Shown: positions 1-9,221, counted from the first letter of the stretch. The stretch: DNA of 64,000 nt from Vibrio tritonius (GCF_001547935.1 NZ_AP014635.1:682001-746000); one strand, 5' to 3'. Program-made: numbers and translations. The notes: generated by a model not told the origin, from the letters alone.

Positions 1-1
1 T

Positions 2-313
2 GATGAGTCTCGCCGCTTAAAAGTCTATTTTGAATTGCCTGATGGCAGTGTGAAAGGTGTACTGCCAAGTCGTGTACCACCTCATGAAACGGCTTATGCA
101 ATGACCATTCACAAATCGCAAGGGAGTGAATTTAACCATACCCTAATGATTTTGCCGCCAGAGTTTAGCCCTATTTTGACGCGAGAGTTGATCTATACCG
201 GGATTACCCGTGCAAAGCAGCGATTAGATCTGTATTGCGATCTGGGTGTTTTGAAGCGGGGGATAAAAATCCAAACTCGCAGAGCAAGTGGGCTTAGGGA
301 GCGATTTCATTGA
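2..313 (+). CDS. recD: Exodeoxyribonuclease V subunit alpha, C-terminal part (partial)
   Basis: This is the 3' end of recD, the 5'-3' helicase subunit of the RecBCD nuclease that processes double-strand breaks. The frame is open from base 2 and the 5' part lies outside the window. The visible residues contain the superfamily 1 helicase motif V (TIHKSQGSEF) and motif VI (YTGITRAKQRLDLY), followed by a short tail typical of RecD. The stop is at 311-313, followed by a perfect hairpin at 323-344. The next genes are on the other strand, so this ends an operon that probably holds recB/recC upstream. Confidence 0.93.
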   Translation, partial: DESRRLKVYFELPDGSVKGVLPSRVPPHETAYAMTIHKSQGSEFNHTLMILPPEFSPILTRELIYTGITRAKQRLDLYCDLGVLKRGIKIQTRRASGLRERFH

Positions 314-322
314 GCCGTTTAC

Positions 323-344
323 GAGAGGAGAGCTATCTCCTCTC
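323..344 (+). terminator. Hairpin after recD
   Basis: Perfect 9-bp stem (GAGAGGAGA / TCTCCTCTC) with a 4-base loop, 10 bases after the recD stop. It has no clear T tract, so it may be a 3' processing hairpin rather than an efficient intrinsic terminator. Confidence 0.45.
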
Positions 345-387
345 AAGTATCTTTAACAAAAGCGTATGTTTAACCTAAAGCGTTTTA

Positions 388-585
388 TTAACAAGCCTGA
401 CGAATCACTTTAGAGAAGCTAATTTGATTGATTTTATAACGATCACGAGTACCGAGAATATAGCTTTTAAGCTGATCGTTTACATGGAATACACAGTGTA
501 CATTTAGGCCTTCTAACAGCTCGTTATCAGCCATATCCCAAAAACTTTGTAGTGAATTACAAATGACGGTCTTCATTGATTTCAT
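388..585 (-). CDS. Small conserved-looking hypothetical protein (65 aa)
   Basis: I do not recognise a named family. The frame encodes 65 residues beginning MKSMKTVICNS and ending VIRQAC, a soluble, well-mixed composition with no signal peptide or membrane segment and no low-complexity stretch. It lies alone between the recD end and the argA end, on the minus strand. No strong ribosome binding site precedes either possible ATG (585 or 576), so the start is uncertain. The protein-like composition and the dedicated space argue for a real gene; it could also be a chance frame. Confidence 0.55.
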   Translation of the reverse strand: MKSMKTVICNSLQSFWDMADNELLEGLNVHCVFHVNDQLKSYILGTRDRYKINQISFSKVIRQAC

Positions 586-915
586 GCTATGAATTACGAG
601 TTAAATCAGTAGTAAAAATCATCCCTGCCAGTGTTATACCAATCCTTGATATACAACTTTATTGGGCTGACCGTCATATCCATGAGTACAACATAATCAC
701 AATGCCAAACAATTGCGCAAAGTGATAATTCAATCTGACGTTTTCAGCTCATTTATGATACAAAAAAACATGATATGTATCACAGAGGTGCGGATTTTAC
801 AGACAATGGTATTAAATGGGAAGTGATCATTTAATAATCAATTGTGTAAAAAAGTTACTTTTTTGTATTAATTTCCCAAGTTTGAGAATTAAAAATTAAG
901 TTTTTATGAACTATA
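586..915. other. Gene-free stretch between small ORF and argA
   Basis: About 330 bases, AT-rich, without a credible coding frame. The only structure seen is a weak A/T hairpin at 848-864 (AAAAAAG / CTTTTTT) that could help to end argA transcription on the minus strand. The promoter of the 65-aa ORF should also lie here but none stands out. Confidence 0.4.
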
Positions 916-2253
916 TCAAAGATTTAAAACTAGAATTTTTGATTTTCTTTGATAGTTGTACAAACTTTGTTTTGCCACTGGTAGGGCCTCTACCCCGACT
1001 TCTATAAAACCTTGTTCTCTAAACCAATGTAAGCTTTGTGTTGTTAAAACAAAGAGTTGCTTGATGCCGATGTTTTTTGCTTCGTGTTTCATATGTTCCA
1101 AAAGGACCAAGCCGCGGTGCCCGTCACGGTAGTCTTGATGGATAGCAACGCAGGCCATTTCGGCCATTTTTTCATCATGATATGGATAGAGTGCTGCACA
1201 ACCTATGATTAAGCGGTCTTTTTCAATCACGGTAAACTTATGGATTTCTTGTTCTAGCTGTTCACGAGAACGACGTACCAAAATACCTTGTTCTTCTAAT
1301 GGTAAAATCAGGTCGAAAATCCCGCTGATATCATCAATGTGTGCTTGGCGAACTTGTTCGGTGCGCGCGGTAACCACTTGAGTACCGATGCCATCAAAAG
1401 AGAACAATTCTTGAATTAAGGCGCCATCGTCTTTGTAACTGACTAAGTGGCTGCGAGTAACCCCAGCACGGCAGGCTGAGACAGAGGCTCGTAGGAAACG
1501 AAGCGTTCCTGTGGTGTCATCAAGGGTTGGGTTACTTTCCGATTCTAACTTGCGGATTAACTCTTCTACTTCGGCTGGAAATAGCTCGGCAATGGCATTG
1601 CCACGTTCATCAATGATCCCCTGAGCAGAACAGAAACCGATCAACTTGTCGGCCTTCAGACGTATGGCAACTTGAGTGGCGATTTCTTCAGATAACAAGT
1701 TAAAACACTCACCGGTTACTGAGCTAGCAATGGGTCCTAAAAGAACGATTGAATCTTGATTGAGAATACGATTGATACCTTCGATATCAATACGACGCAC
1801 TTTACCACTATGACAGTAGTCAATGCCGTTATCCACACCAAGCGGTTGAGCAATAACAAAATTGCCACTGACGATGTTCAGTTTGTTACCTGCCATTGGT
1901 GTGTTATTGATGTTCATGGATAAACGAGCTGTGATCGCGAGCTGAAGTTGTCCTGCCGCTTGCATAACTAATCCTAAAGCCGTTTCATCCGTTACGCGGA
2001 TACCTTTATGGTAAGGGGTTGAATGGTCATGTTGGTCAAGCAAGTGGTTTATTTGCGGGCGAGCGCCATACACAAGAACGATTTTTACACCCAAACTATG
2101 GAGTAAAGCTAAGTCACTAATAATATTTGGAAAGTTTTTATCTGCTATCCCTTCGCCACCTAACATTACAACCATGGTTTTATCTCGGTGGGCATTTACG
2201 TAGGGTACAGACTGCCTGAAACCTTTTACTAGTGCGGTACTGCGTATTTTCAC
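916..2253 (-). CDS. argA: Amino-acid N-acetyltransferase (N-acetylglutamate synthase)
   Basis: ArgA transfers an acetyl group from acetyl-CoA to glutamate, the first committed step of arginine synthesis, in the cytoplasm. The protein has 445 residues, close to the E. coli 443. Residues 1 to about 295 form the amino-acid-kinase-like regulatory domain ([11 protein letters not shown] near the start) and about 300-445 form the GNAT acetyltransferase domain with the acetyl-CoA loop QDYRDGHRG. The ATG at 2253 begins [15 protein letters not shown], the usual ArgA start. It is monocistronic. A near-consensus ArgR box lies 35-50 bases upstream, so arginine repression is expected. Confidence 0.96.
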   Translation of the reverse strand: MKIRSTALVKGFRQSVPYVNAHRDKTMVVMLGGEGIADKNFPNIISDLALLHSLGVKIVLVYGARPQINHLLDQHDHSTPYHKGIRVTDETALGLVMQAAGQLQLAITARLSMNINNTPMAGNKLNIVSGNFVIAQPLGVDNGIDYCHSGKVRRIDIEGINRILNQDSIVLLGPIASSVTGECFNLLSEEIATQVAIRLKADKLIGFCSAQGIIDERGNAIAELFPAEVEELIRKLESESNPTLDDTTGTLRFLRASVSACRAGVTRSHLVSYKDDGALIQELFSFDGIGTQVVTARTEQVRQAHIDDISGIFDLILPLEEQGILVRRSREQLEQEIHKFTVIEKDRLIIGCAALYPYHDEKMAEMACVAIHQDYRDGHRGLVLLEHMKHEAKNIGIKQLFVLTTQSLHWFREQGFIEVGVEALPVAKQSLYNYQRKSKILVLNL

Positions 2254-2287
2254 TGCTTGATACCTTTGTGGTTATATATGTCTAAAT

Positions 2288-2305
2288 AATGACTTTTTAT
2301 TCACG
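2288..2305 (-). promoter_or_regulatory. ArgR (ARG) box upstream of argA
   Basis: On the minus strand the core reads TGAATAAAAAGTCA, one mismatch from the palindromic ARG-box core TGAATAAAAATTCA. It is centred about 44 bases before the argA start codon. ARG boxes usually come in pairs; a convincing second box is not visible. Confidence 0.65.
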
Positions 2306-2410
2306 ACAGAGCAAGGTGTTTTTTTGATTCTACTGCAAATATTTACGACTTAGCTTTGGAGTCTACTTTTCATGGGTTACACTTTATTGATAAAGACATC
2401 ATAGAATGAA

Positions 2411-2465
2411 TATACCCAAGTTATTTGAAGATGCTGAAACAGTGTCTAGAGGTTATTTGGGCATA
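2411..2465. repeat. Interspersed palindromic repeat, short copy 1
   Basis: A 55-base imperfect palindrome that begins TATACCCAAGTTATTTGAAG and ends TTATTTGGGCATA. It shares the ends TATACCCAAG...TTGGGTATA and the internal AAGATGC...TTTCAG/GAAACAG words with copies at 10168, 15755 and 37437. It sits 83 bases before the DUF2850 gene. Confidence 0.7.
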
Positions 2466-2547
2466 AAAGTGTGGAACTCTCATCGAGTTTCATTCCGTTA
2501 ATTGAATTAAACCTACTTCACTACCGGAGTAGGTTAGGTAATGAAAC

Positions 2548-2943
2548 TTGGCATCTCGTAAGACAAAAATCCTTGAATGGTCGCTACTAGGCGTAGCGGT
2601 TCTTGGTACTTTAATTGCTGCATTAATGTATGGTCATCTTTATTTGAAGGCTCAATTGCTTTTTGCGCCTGAAATGGCTATCCACGGGCGGTGGGTTGAA
2701 CAAAATGTTCCGTCATACTCCGCGCAAACAATAGAAGTGAAAAAGAACGCTATTTCAGTTCAAGGTCACACGGTGACCACGCGCTACAAGTTTGATGGTA
2801 CGTTTTTGAGTTATCGGGCGGGGGGGATTAATTACAAGTTCAAAATGACCAATGACGAACTGACGGAAATGAAATTAATTTCTCCTTCTTATTACAGCCC
2901 TGTGTTCCGACTGTCAGAAAAATACAAAAATAACATTAGGTAA
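2548..2943 (+). CDS. DUF2850 family small membrane-anchored protein
   Basis: A 131-residue protein of the Vibrio-associated DUF2850 family; its biochemical function is unknown. Residues about 9-31 form a single hydrophobic segment (LLGVAVLGTLIAALMYGHLYL), so it is an inner-membrane-anchored or secreted small protein; the rest is a compact beta-rich domain containing IHGRWVEQNVPSYSAQ. The only in-frame start is TTG at 2548, preceded by an AGG about 9 bases upstream; an ATG at 2541 is out of frame and closes at once. It lies just before mltA in the same direction, so the two may be co-transcribed. Confidence 0.75.
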   Translation: MASRKTKILEWSLLGVAVLGTLIAALMYGHLYLKAQLLFAPEMAIHGRWVEQNVPSYSAQTIEVKKNAISVQGHTVTTRYKFDGTFLSYRAGGINYKFKMTNDELTEMKLISPSYYSPVFRLSEKYKNNIR

Positions 2944-3016
2944 CCTTTCCAACATTGCGCTTCAAGGCGGAGTTTGCCATTCTTGGTGTGAACCTGATTT
3001 TACGGATGCTCTGCTT

Positions 3017-4117
3017 GTGATAAAACGTGCTTTACCTTTTGTTTGCCTGACCCTTTTGTTTGGCTGTGCTCCTACTGACCGAGGGCAGCAATATCTTGAT
3101 AAAAATTTTCCCAGTATTCTTAATCAAGTCGACCAAGTTAGTTCTAATGCACCGCGCGACTATGCAACGTTTGAGAAGCAGAGCGAAGCGGTGGTGTCGA
3201 GCTCTCCGTCATTAGCGAATATGTACCAGCCTCTTTATGAAAAACTCAATGAGTGGGTGATGGAAAGTGGCGATCCGACTCAATTAGCAAAATATGGGAT
3301 TCAGTCTGCGCAGTTAGGCGGCGGTGACAAAGAAGGCAATGTACTCTTTACGGGCTACTTCTCTCCTGTGATCGAGATGCGCCATGAGAAAGATGAAACC
3401 TATAAATACCCAGTTTACGGTGCGCCACAGTGCGATCAAGACTGTCCAACACGTGCGCAAATCTATGATGGTGCTTTAGCAGGCAAAGGGTTAGAGCTGG
3501 GTTACGCCAGTAACATGATTGACCCATTTATTATGGAAGTGCAAGGCAGTGGCTTTGTTCATTTTGGTGACGATGACTCGCTAGAGTATTTTGCCTACGG
3601 CGGTAAAAACAATAAAGCGTATATCTCGATTGGTAAGATTTTAATCGACCGCGGTGAAGTGCCACGGGAAAAAATGTCACTCAAGGCTATCAAAGATTGG
3701 GTACTAAATCATAATGAAGAAGAAGTGCGTGAGTTACTTGAACAAAACCCTTCTTTTGTGTTCTTTCTACCACGTGCAGCAGCTCCGGTAAGTGGAACGG
3801 CTGGGGTGCCATTATTGCCGATGGCATCCGTTGCTGGTGACCGTTCAATCTTCCCTATGGGAACGCCTATTTTGGCGGAGGTTCCTTTGCTTAACGCCGA
3901 TGGAACTTGGTCTGGTGCTCATCAACTCAGACTGTTGATTGTGCTTGATACTGGTGGTGCGGTGAAACAGAATCATCTTGATCTTTACCATGGCATGGGA
4001 CCAAGAGCTGGCACCGAAGCGGGTCACTATAAGCACTTTGGCCGAGTATGGAAGTTAGGTTTAAAAGACTCAAGTACACAAGCCCCTTGGGCTCTGCCGC
4101 CAGAAAAGCTAGAATAG
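3017..4117 (+). CDS. mltA: Membrane-bound lytic murein transglycosylase A
   Basis: MltA cleaves the MurNAc-GlcNAc bond of peptidoglycan with formation of 1,6-anhydromuropeptides, on the periplasmic face of the outer membrane. The 366-residue product starts with GTG and has a lipoprotein signal with lipobox LLFGC (lipidated Cys at about 17). The C-terminal 3D domain contains LIVLDTGGAVKQNHLDLYHG, whose Asp corresponds to the catalytic aspartate of MltA. Length matches the family. The gene is followed by a strong terminator. AmpG, encoded 8 kb away, imports the anhydromuropeptides that such enzymes release. Confidence 0.94.
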   Translation: MIKRALPFVCLTLLFGCAPTDRGQQYLDKNFPSILNQVDQVSSNAPRDYATFEKQSEAVVSSSPSLANMYQPLYEKLNEWVMESGDPTQLAKYGIQSAQLGGGDKEGNVLFTGYFSPVIEMRHEKDETYKYPVYGAPQCDQDCPTRAQIYDGALAGKGLELGYASNMIDPFIMEVQGSGFVHFGDDDSLEYFAYGGKNNKAYISIGKILIDRGEVPREKMSLKAIKDWVLNHNEEEVRELLEQNPSFVFFLPRAAAPVSGTAGVPLLPMASVAGDRSIFPMGTPILAEVPLLNADGTWSGAHQLRLLIVLDTGGAVKQNHLDLYHGMGPRAGTEAGHYKHFGRVWKLGLKDSSTQAPWALPPEKLE

Positions 4118-4150
4118 ACCCATCTTGCTTGCAAGAGATAGACATTTGTA

Positions 4151-4184
4151 GAAAGAGTGCGTATAAAACGCACTCTTTCTTTTT
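4151..4184 (+). terminator. Intrinsic terminator after mltA
   Basis: Perfect 11-bp stem GAAAGAGTGCG / CGCACTCTTTC with a 7-base loop and a run of five T, 34 bases after the mltA stop and before the tcdA start. Confidence 0.92.
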
Positions 4185-4209
4185 GATAGACCTGCATTGG
4201 ATTGGTGTT

Positions 4210-5025
4210 ATGCGTGAACTAGACTCCCCAGCCTCAGACAGTTATAACCAACGTTTTGGTGGTACACGACGTTTATACGGTAATAGCGAAGTGGATATCC
4301 TTCGTGCGGCACATGTGTGCGTCATAGGTATTGGTGGGGTAGGCTCTTGGGCTGTGGAAGCACTAGCTCGTACAGGGATAGGTGAGCTAACGTTGATCGA
4401 TATGGATGACGTGTGCGTGACCAATATTAACCGTCAAATTCATGCGATGACAGGTACGGTCGGACAAAGCAAAATAGAAGTGATGGCTGAGCGTGTTAAA
4501 CTGATAAACCCTGAGTGTAAGGTTAACCTCATTGACGATTTCATTACGCCCGACAATCAACATGAGTATCTGTCAAAAGAGTATGACTACGTTTTAGATG
4601 CCATTGATAGTGTTAAAGCCAAAGCTGCGTTGTTGGCTTACTGCCGCAGTAATAAAATTAAAGTGATTACTACAGGTGGAGCCGGCGGTCAGACGGATCC
4701 TACTCAGATTACCGTGGCCGATTTAACTAAGACGATTCAAGACCCTTTAGCGAAAAAACTCAAAGATCGTTTACGTCGTCACCATAATTTCCCAACCAAT
4801 CCAGCACGTAAGTTTGGCATTGATTGCGTGTTCTCAACCGAGCAGCTTAAATACCCACAAGCGGATGGGTCGGTTTGTAATACCAAAGCCACGGCAGAAG
4901 GTCCTAAACGAATGGATTGTGCGTCTGGGTTTGGTGCGGCAACTGTCGTGACAGCAACATTTGGTTTTGTTGCGGTTTCTCGCATCGTAGAGAAAATTAT
5001 TAATAAATATTCAAAAAATAGTTAA
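4210..5025 (+). CDS. tcdA: tRNA threonylcarbamoyladenosine dehydratase
   Basis: TcdA (CsdL) uses ATP to cyclise t6A37 of tRNAs to the hydantoin form ct6A. It is an E1/ThiF-like Rossmann protein: the nucleotide-binding GIGGVGSWAVEALARTG is near residues 36-52, followed by the catalytic-loop region NINRQ. The frame is open back to 4048, but the conserved start is the ATG at 4210 (MRELDSPASDSYNQRFGG), giving 271 residues versus 268 in E. coli, and this also places the start after the mltA terminator. It is followed by csdE, whose product and CsdA form the sulfur-relay partners of TcdA. Confidence 0.95.
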   Translation: MRELDSPASDSYNQRFGGTRRLYGNSEVDILRAAHVCVIGIGGVGSWAVEALARTGIGELTLIDMDDVCVTNINRQIHAMTGTVGQSKIEVMAERVKLINPECKVNLIDDFITPDNQHEYLSKEYDYVLDAIDSVKAKAALLAYCRSNKIKVITTGGAGGQTDPTQITVADLTKTIQDPLAKKLKDRLRRHHNFPTNPARKFGIDCVFSTEQLKYPQADGSVCNTKATAEGPKRMDCASGFGAATVVTATFGFVAVSRIVEKIINKYSKNS

Positions 5026-5073
5026 GCAAAAGTATGATCGGTTAGTTGTCGGTCCTGCTTTATGGAGTGAGTG

Positions 5074-5499
5074 ATGTCGCCTTTTCCTGAAAGTCCTTTT
5101 GGTACTGCAATTACCCATCGAAATATTATTGATACCATGAGTCAGTTTACTAGCTGGGAAGATCGTTATCGCCAAGTTGTTATGTGGGGTAAACAGCTAC
5201 CGGTTATGAGTGATGTGCTAAAAACGGATCAAGTGACCGTCAGTGGTTGTGAAAGCCAAGTATGGTTGTTAGCTCAGCAAGTGCATGATAATTGGTATTT
5301 TCATGCTGATTCCGATGCGCGGATTGTGCGCGGTTTAATTGCTATTGTACTCGCAGCTTTTGATGGTTTAACAGCGAAAGAAATCGCTCTATTTGATGTA
5401 GATGATTACTTCGCTCAGCTTGGCTTAATAGAGCATTTATCACCTTCACGTGGTAATGGTTTAAAAGCGATAGTAGAGCAGATTAAAGCCGTTGCTTAA
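5074..5499 (+). CDS. csdE: Cysteine desulfuration protein CsdE (SufE-like)
   Basis: CsdE accepts persulfide sulfur from the desulfurase CsdA and passes it on. The 141-residue product has the SufE fold signature and the acceptor cysteine in VSGCESQVW (Cys59, equivalent to E. coli Cys61). A GTG at 5071 is in frame, but the GGAG at 5064-5067 is better spaced from the ATG at 5074. It follows tcdA by 48 bases and converges with csdA, sharing a bidirectional terminator. Confidence 0.92.
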   Translation: MSPFPESPFGTAITHRNIIDTMSQFTSWEDRYRQVVMWGKQLPVMSDVLKTDQVTVSGCESQVWLLAQQVHDNWYFHADSDARIVRGLIAIVLAAFDGLTAKEIALFDVDDYFAQLGLIEHLSPSRGNGLKAIVEQIKAVA

Positions 5500-5524
5500 T
5501 TGCTGATAGATAGCTGACAAATAA

Positions 5525-5560
5525 AAATAGCCCACCGAATTGAGGTGGGCTATTTGTTTT
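5525..5560. terminator. Bidirectional terminator csdE / csdA
   Basis: Perfect 12-bp stem AAATAGCCCACC / GGTGGGCTATTT with a 7-base loop; T-rich on both outgoing strands. It separates the convergent csdE and csdA. Confidence 0.93.
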
Positions 5561-5593
5561 AACGATCACGAATGTTTCTAACGATAGTAAAGC

Positions 5594-6802
5594 CTATAAA
5601 ATATCGATGGCTTTATTGAGTGCAGCTATTAAGCGCTCGACATCATCAAATGTGTTGTAAATACCAAACGAGATGCGCACCGTGCCTTTGATATTGAGTG
5701 CGTCCATTAGAGGATGAGCACAATGATGACCTTCCCTTACCGCGATACCTTGCTGATTGAGCAGGGTTGCAATGTCTTGATGGTGAATACCAGGCATGAT
5801 AAAGCTGAGCACAGTAGCATTAGGCTGATAGCCAATGATTTGGACATCAGACATTTGCTGTAATGCTTGATACGTTGCTGTTTGTAATTGATGCAGATGG
5901 TGATGTACCGCCTCACTATCAAACTGTTGATACCAATCAATCGCGCAGGCCAGACCGATCGCACCCGCGACGTTAGGGGTTCCTGCTTCAAAGCGAGCTG
6001 GTGGATTTGCAAAGGTGGTGCCAGAAAAAGAGACTTTCTCCACCATTTTTCCGCCACCATGCCAAGGCGGCATTTGAGCGAGTATGTCTGCTTTGCCATA
6101 AAGCACGCCAATCCCGTTGGGTGCGTAGATCTTATGGCCAGAGAAGAGGTAAAAGTCAGCGTCTAAGGCTTGCACATCCACTTTTTCATGCACAATACCT
6201 TGAGCCCCATCGACTAACACTTTGGCGCCGATTTGATGTGCAGCGGCAATCACCTGCTCAATGGGCTGGCGAGCACCAGTCACATTGGTCATATGGGCAA
6301 TAGCGACCAACTTACAGCGCTCACTCAGCAACTGGGTAAATTGAGCAAAATCGAACTCTCCGTTGGCGGTAATCGGCACTTTGACGACTTTTGCTCCAGT
6401 TTGTTCTGCGACCAATTGCCAAGGCACGATATTGGCGTGGTGTTCGTTTTCACACACCAGTATTTCATCGCCGGTGTTGAGCGCATTACGGGCGTAGCTT
6501 TGGGCAACTAAATTGATTGATTCGGTTGCACCACGAGTCCAAATAATGGTCTCTTTACTTGGCGCGCCAATAAAATCAGCTACAGTTTGACGAGCTTGCT
6601 CAAATTTAGCTGTCGCTTCAGCTGTCATGCTATGACTACCACGGTGCACATTAGCGTTGTGAAAACGGTAGTAATCGGCCATTGCTTCAATGACAACTGT
6701 AGGCTTTTGTGTTGTTGCAGCACTGTCTAAATAGACCAGTGGCATGTCGTTTATGGTTTGAGTGAACGCTGGAAATTGCGCTCGGATCTCTGAGTCCCAC
6801 AT
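5594..6802 (-). CDS. csdA: Cysteine desulfurase CsdA
   Basis: A PLP enzyme of aminotransferase class V that removes sulfur from cysteine as an enzyme-bound persulfide. The 402 residues match E. coli CsdA (401). The PLP lysine is in SGHKIYAPNG (about 224), the PLP-contact histidine region is ENEHHANIVPW, and the persulfide cysteine is in GHHCAHPLM (about 360). Its partner CsdE is encoded convergently next door, which supports CsdA rather than SufS; no suf genes are nearby. The start of yajL lies upstream: yajL ends 6 bases before the csdA ATG, so the two are likely one transcript. Confidence 0.95.
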   Translation of the reverse strand: MWDSEIRAQFPAFTQTINDMPLVYLDSAATTQKPTVVIEAMADYYRFHNANVHRGSHSMTAEATAKFEQARQTVADFIGAPSKETIIWTRGATESINLVAQSYARNALNTGDEILVCENEHHANIVPWQLVAEQTGAKVVKVPITANGEFDFAQFTQLLSERCKLVAIAHMTNVTGARQPIEQVIAAAHQIGAKVLVDGAQGIVHEKVDVQALDADFYLFSGHKIYAPNGIGVLYGKADILAQMPPWHGGGKMVEKVSFSGTTFANPPARFEAGTPNVAGAIGLACAIDWYQQFDSEAVHHHLHQLQTATYQALQQMSDVQIIGYQPNATVLSFIMPGIHHQDIATLLNQQGIAVREGHHCAHPLMDALNIKGTVRISFGIYNTFDDVERLIAALNKAIDIL

Positions 6803-6808
6803 AAGTTG

Positions 6809-7423
6809 TTACTGCTCTTCACCAAGTTTGTCGTATTGCAATTGTGGTAGAACGACCATAGGTTCTGCCACTTGTCGCGCAAGTTCTTTTCCTGACAATT
6901 GAATGATAATTTCGATAGCAAATTCTAATGCTGAACCTGGTCCCTGACTGGTCAACAGATTATTGAGTACATCATAGGTGACACGTCTTGCGCGTAATAG
7001 GTCTGCCGGAATGTTGTCTTGGAAATTAGGGTGGCAAGTCATGATGGCTCCAGGGAACAGATCATGATGCTGTAAAACGATGGCGGGCGCGGCACAAATT
7101 GCAGCCACGAGACGACCATCGTATTTTTGTTGGCGCACGATTTCAATTAGCACGGTACTGTCACGAAAGACCTCGGCACCACCGACTCCACCAGAGAGAA
7201 CCACGGCGTCAAATTCTTCATCAGCAATATCCACTAGAGTGCAATCAGCCGTTAGTGTTACCCCACGCGAGGCCTTCATGGTTAAGCTGCCATTAAAGTC
7301 AGCACTGGCAACAGTGACTTGGTAACCAGCTCGAGTCAGAATATCGATCACAGTAATGGCTTCCATCTCTTCAGTGCCGGGCGCGATAGGGACGAGTATA
7401 CGTTTTGTCATGCTTGTATCCAT
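6809..7423 (-). CDS. yajL: DJ-1/PfpI family protein YajL (protein deglycase / chaperone)
   Basis: A DJ-1 superfamily protein, earlier called ThiJ, credited in E. coli with oxidative-stress chaperone and deglycase activity. The product begins TKRILVPIAPGTEEMEAITV and carries the nucleophile-elbow cysteine in VAAICAAPAIVL (about 110) and the upstream conserved Glu in GTEEMEA. Two starts are plausible: ATG at 7423 with GGAG 6 bases upstream (204 aa), or ATG at 7411, which overlaps the panE stop as ATGA (200 aa, nearer E. coli 196). It is translationally coupled to panE upstream. Confidence 0.92.
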   Translation of the reverse strand: MDTSMTKRILVPIAPGTEEMEAITVIDILTRAGYQVTVASADFNGSLTMKASRGVTLTADCTLVDIADEEFDAVVLSGGVGGAEVFRDSTVLIEIVRQQKYDGRLVAAICAAPAIVLQHHDLFPGAIMTCHPNFQDNIPADLLRARRVTYDVLNNLLTSQGPGSALEFAIEIIIQLSGKELARQVAEPMVVLPQLQYDKLGEEQ

Positions 7424-8319
7424 AGTTGCTCCATCTGTTTGATTTGTTCAAACAGACGTAAGTTATTTGGCACAGCAATATGGTGTTGCTGTGCTTGTTG
7501 AATAAGGTATCCAGTAATGAAGTCTATCTCGGTTCGCCTTTGCTGGGCAATGTCCTGTTTCATCGAGGAGTGATTGGCTTTCGTGGCGACAATGACCTGA
7601 TGGACTCGTAACGAGAGTTCTTCCAGCGAAGTTGTGAGACTTTCAGCACTCATGACCGCGGCAATTTCACCTAATAAGGCTTTGATTATGGGGCTAAATT
7701 GTTCTTCATCCAATGCGCCATTGGGGCATTGATGAATTGCAGTGAGTGGATTGATGACGCAGTTAATCGCCAGCTTGTTCCATAGAGGAATACGAATGTC
7801 GCTCACCCACAGCACTTCGCTGAGGGCATGGTTAAATACTTCTGCAAGAAAAGTACATTGTTCGCCAGATAAGTTTGCAGCCCCCAACATGGTTTGGCCC
7901 AGTCCCGAGTGGCAAACTTGCTGGGCATCCGTTTTAAATGCACCATGGGTCGTGGTGGCTAATACAAGTGGGAAGTGCTGAATTTTCTCGTAAACACTAT
8001 CTGTTGCCCCCATGCCATTTTGCATACAGACGATGATCGTATCGGGATGAAGGTGCTGGATCAACGGGAGTAATGCGGGTTCGAGTTGCCATGCTTTGAC
8101 GGTCACTAAGAGCAGATCCGCGGTTTTTAATGCCTCGGTATCATTAGTGGTAAAATCGATGGTTGGCAATGTGTCTTCTGCAAGAGTGCATAATGAAAGA
8201 GGATACAAACCGGATTGCGACGGGGTGTGGTGCCACAAACTGACACGATGACCTGCTTGGTGCAGGTGATAAGCCCAAAGAGAGCCTATGGCTCCAGGAC
8301 CAACAACCACAATATTCAT
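7408..8319 (-). CDS. panE: 2-dehydropantoate 2-reductase
   Basis: PanE reduces ketopantoate to pantoate with NADPH in pantothenate/CoA synthesis. The 303-residue protein opens with the Rossmann motif VVGPGAIGSLWAYHLHQAG, and has the family LLVTVKAWQLEPAL and MQNGMG segments; the catalytic Lys region is SDIRIPLWNKLAINCVINPL. An in-frame GTG at 8325 exists, but AGAGG at 8325-8329 is correctly spaced for the ATG at 8319. The gene leads into yajL with an overlap, and then csdA. Confidence 0.94.
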   Translation of the reverse strand: MNIVVVGPGAIGSLWAYHLHQAGHRVSLWHHTPSQSGLYPLSLCTLAEDTLPTIDFTTNDTEALKTADLLLVTVKAWQLEPALLPLIQHLHPDTIIVCMQNGMGATDSVYEKIQHFPLVLATTTHGAFKTDAQQVCHSGLGQTMLGAANLSGEQCTFLAEVFNHALSEVLWVSDIRIPLWNKLAINCVINPLTAIHQCPNGALDEEQFSPIIKALLGEIAAVMSAESLTTSLEELSLRVHQVIVATKANHSSMKQDIAQQRRTEIDFITGYLIQQAQQHHIAVPNNLRLFEQIKQMEQLWIQA

Positions 8320-8384
8320 TCTCACCTCTGTACTGCGCTAAACAGAGGCAAGAATAATGATTGTTTTTTCGAATGCCAAATAAA

Positions 8385-8409
8385 AAATGGCGCGGATGTC
8401 GCGCCATTT
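8385..8409 (-). terminator. Terminator of ompK
   Basis: Perfect 10-bp stem AAATGGCGCG / CGCGCCATTT, loop of 5, followed on the minus strand by a T run. It lies 24 bases beyond the ompK stop. Confidence 0.9.
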
Positions 8410-8432
8410 AGACATTCAACAAACAAGTTGGA

Positions 8433-9221
8433 TTAGAACTTGTAAGTTACGTCGAAGTAGTGAGAAACGCCTGAAGAACGTAAAGCTGAAGAATCTTTGA
8501 TACCGTAAACGTCATCAAATACTTTTAGACCGTAACCCGCTGCAAAGCGGTCGTTGTGCCAGTATAGACCGTTGAACCATGCAAGGCCGTGGCTAGAAGA
8601 TGCGCCCGCTTTTTCTTGTAGGTCAAATTCGTAATCTAAGTAACCTTGGTAAGCGATGAATGAACCGTTGTCGAAGTTAACAACAGGTTTAAACCATACA
8701 GTAGAGAATTGGTAACCGTTCCACTCGTTTTTCTTGATGTTATAAGATTTGTACAGGTTGAATTGTACTTTACCAAACCAAGGCACCATTACGTCAGTAC
8801 CGATACCGTTTTTGGTTGCGTAGCCACCAGTAGAACCGCCATCGATAGTGGTGTAGTTAGCAACGTACCATTCTTTGATTGGACCAACTGATAGGTCAGT
8901 GTTGAATAGACCGTCAAGAGACATACGAGGCGCAAATTTAGCAAACATTTTGTCGCTACCAGCTTTATCGTTGCTGTCTTTGTCCGCTAGGTTAAATACA
9001 TCTAGGTAACCATAAAGATCGAAAATTCCAGAACGACCGCCAAATTCCATTTCAAAGTATTCGTGGTCAGTGTTTCCTGGTTTCTCATCAAGTACATACA
9101 TTAAGTTGAACTGCATCCACTTGTAATCATTTTTGTGTGTGTCGCCGTCAGTGTAATCTGCTGCCATTGCTGGTGCAGAAACTGATGCTGCTAAACCCAA
9201 AGCTAAAAGTAATTTGCGCAT
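8433..9221 (-). CDS. ompK: OmpK / Tsx-like outer-membrane channel protein
   Basis: An outer-membrane beta-barrel of the nucleoside-specific channel (Tsx) family; in Vibrio this protein is OmpK, known as a vibriophage KVP40 receptor. The 262-residue precursor has a clear signal peptide (MRKLLLALGLAASVSAPAMA, cleavage after about residue 20) and ends with the aromatic barrel signature YFDVTYKF. Aromatic-rich amphipathic strands fill the sequence. It is monocistronic with a strong terminator. Two CRP-like sites in the 5' region suggest catabolite control, as for E. coli tsx. Confidence 0.93.
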   Translation of the reverse strand: MRKLLLALGLAASVSAPAMAADYTDGDTHKNDYKWMQFNLMYVLDEKPGNTDHEYFEMEFGGRSGIFDLYGYLDVFNLADKDSNDKAGSDKMFAKFAPRMSLDGLFNTDLSVGPIKEWYVANYTTIDGGSTGGYATKNGIGTDVMVPWFGKVQFNLYKSYNIKKNEWNGYQFSTVWFKPVVNFDNGSFIAYQGYLDYEFDLQEKAGASSSHGLAWFNGLYWHNDRFAAGYGLKVFDDVYGIKDSSALRSSGVSHYFDVTYKF

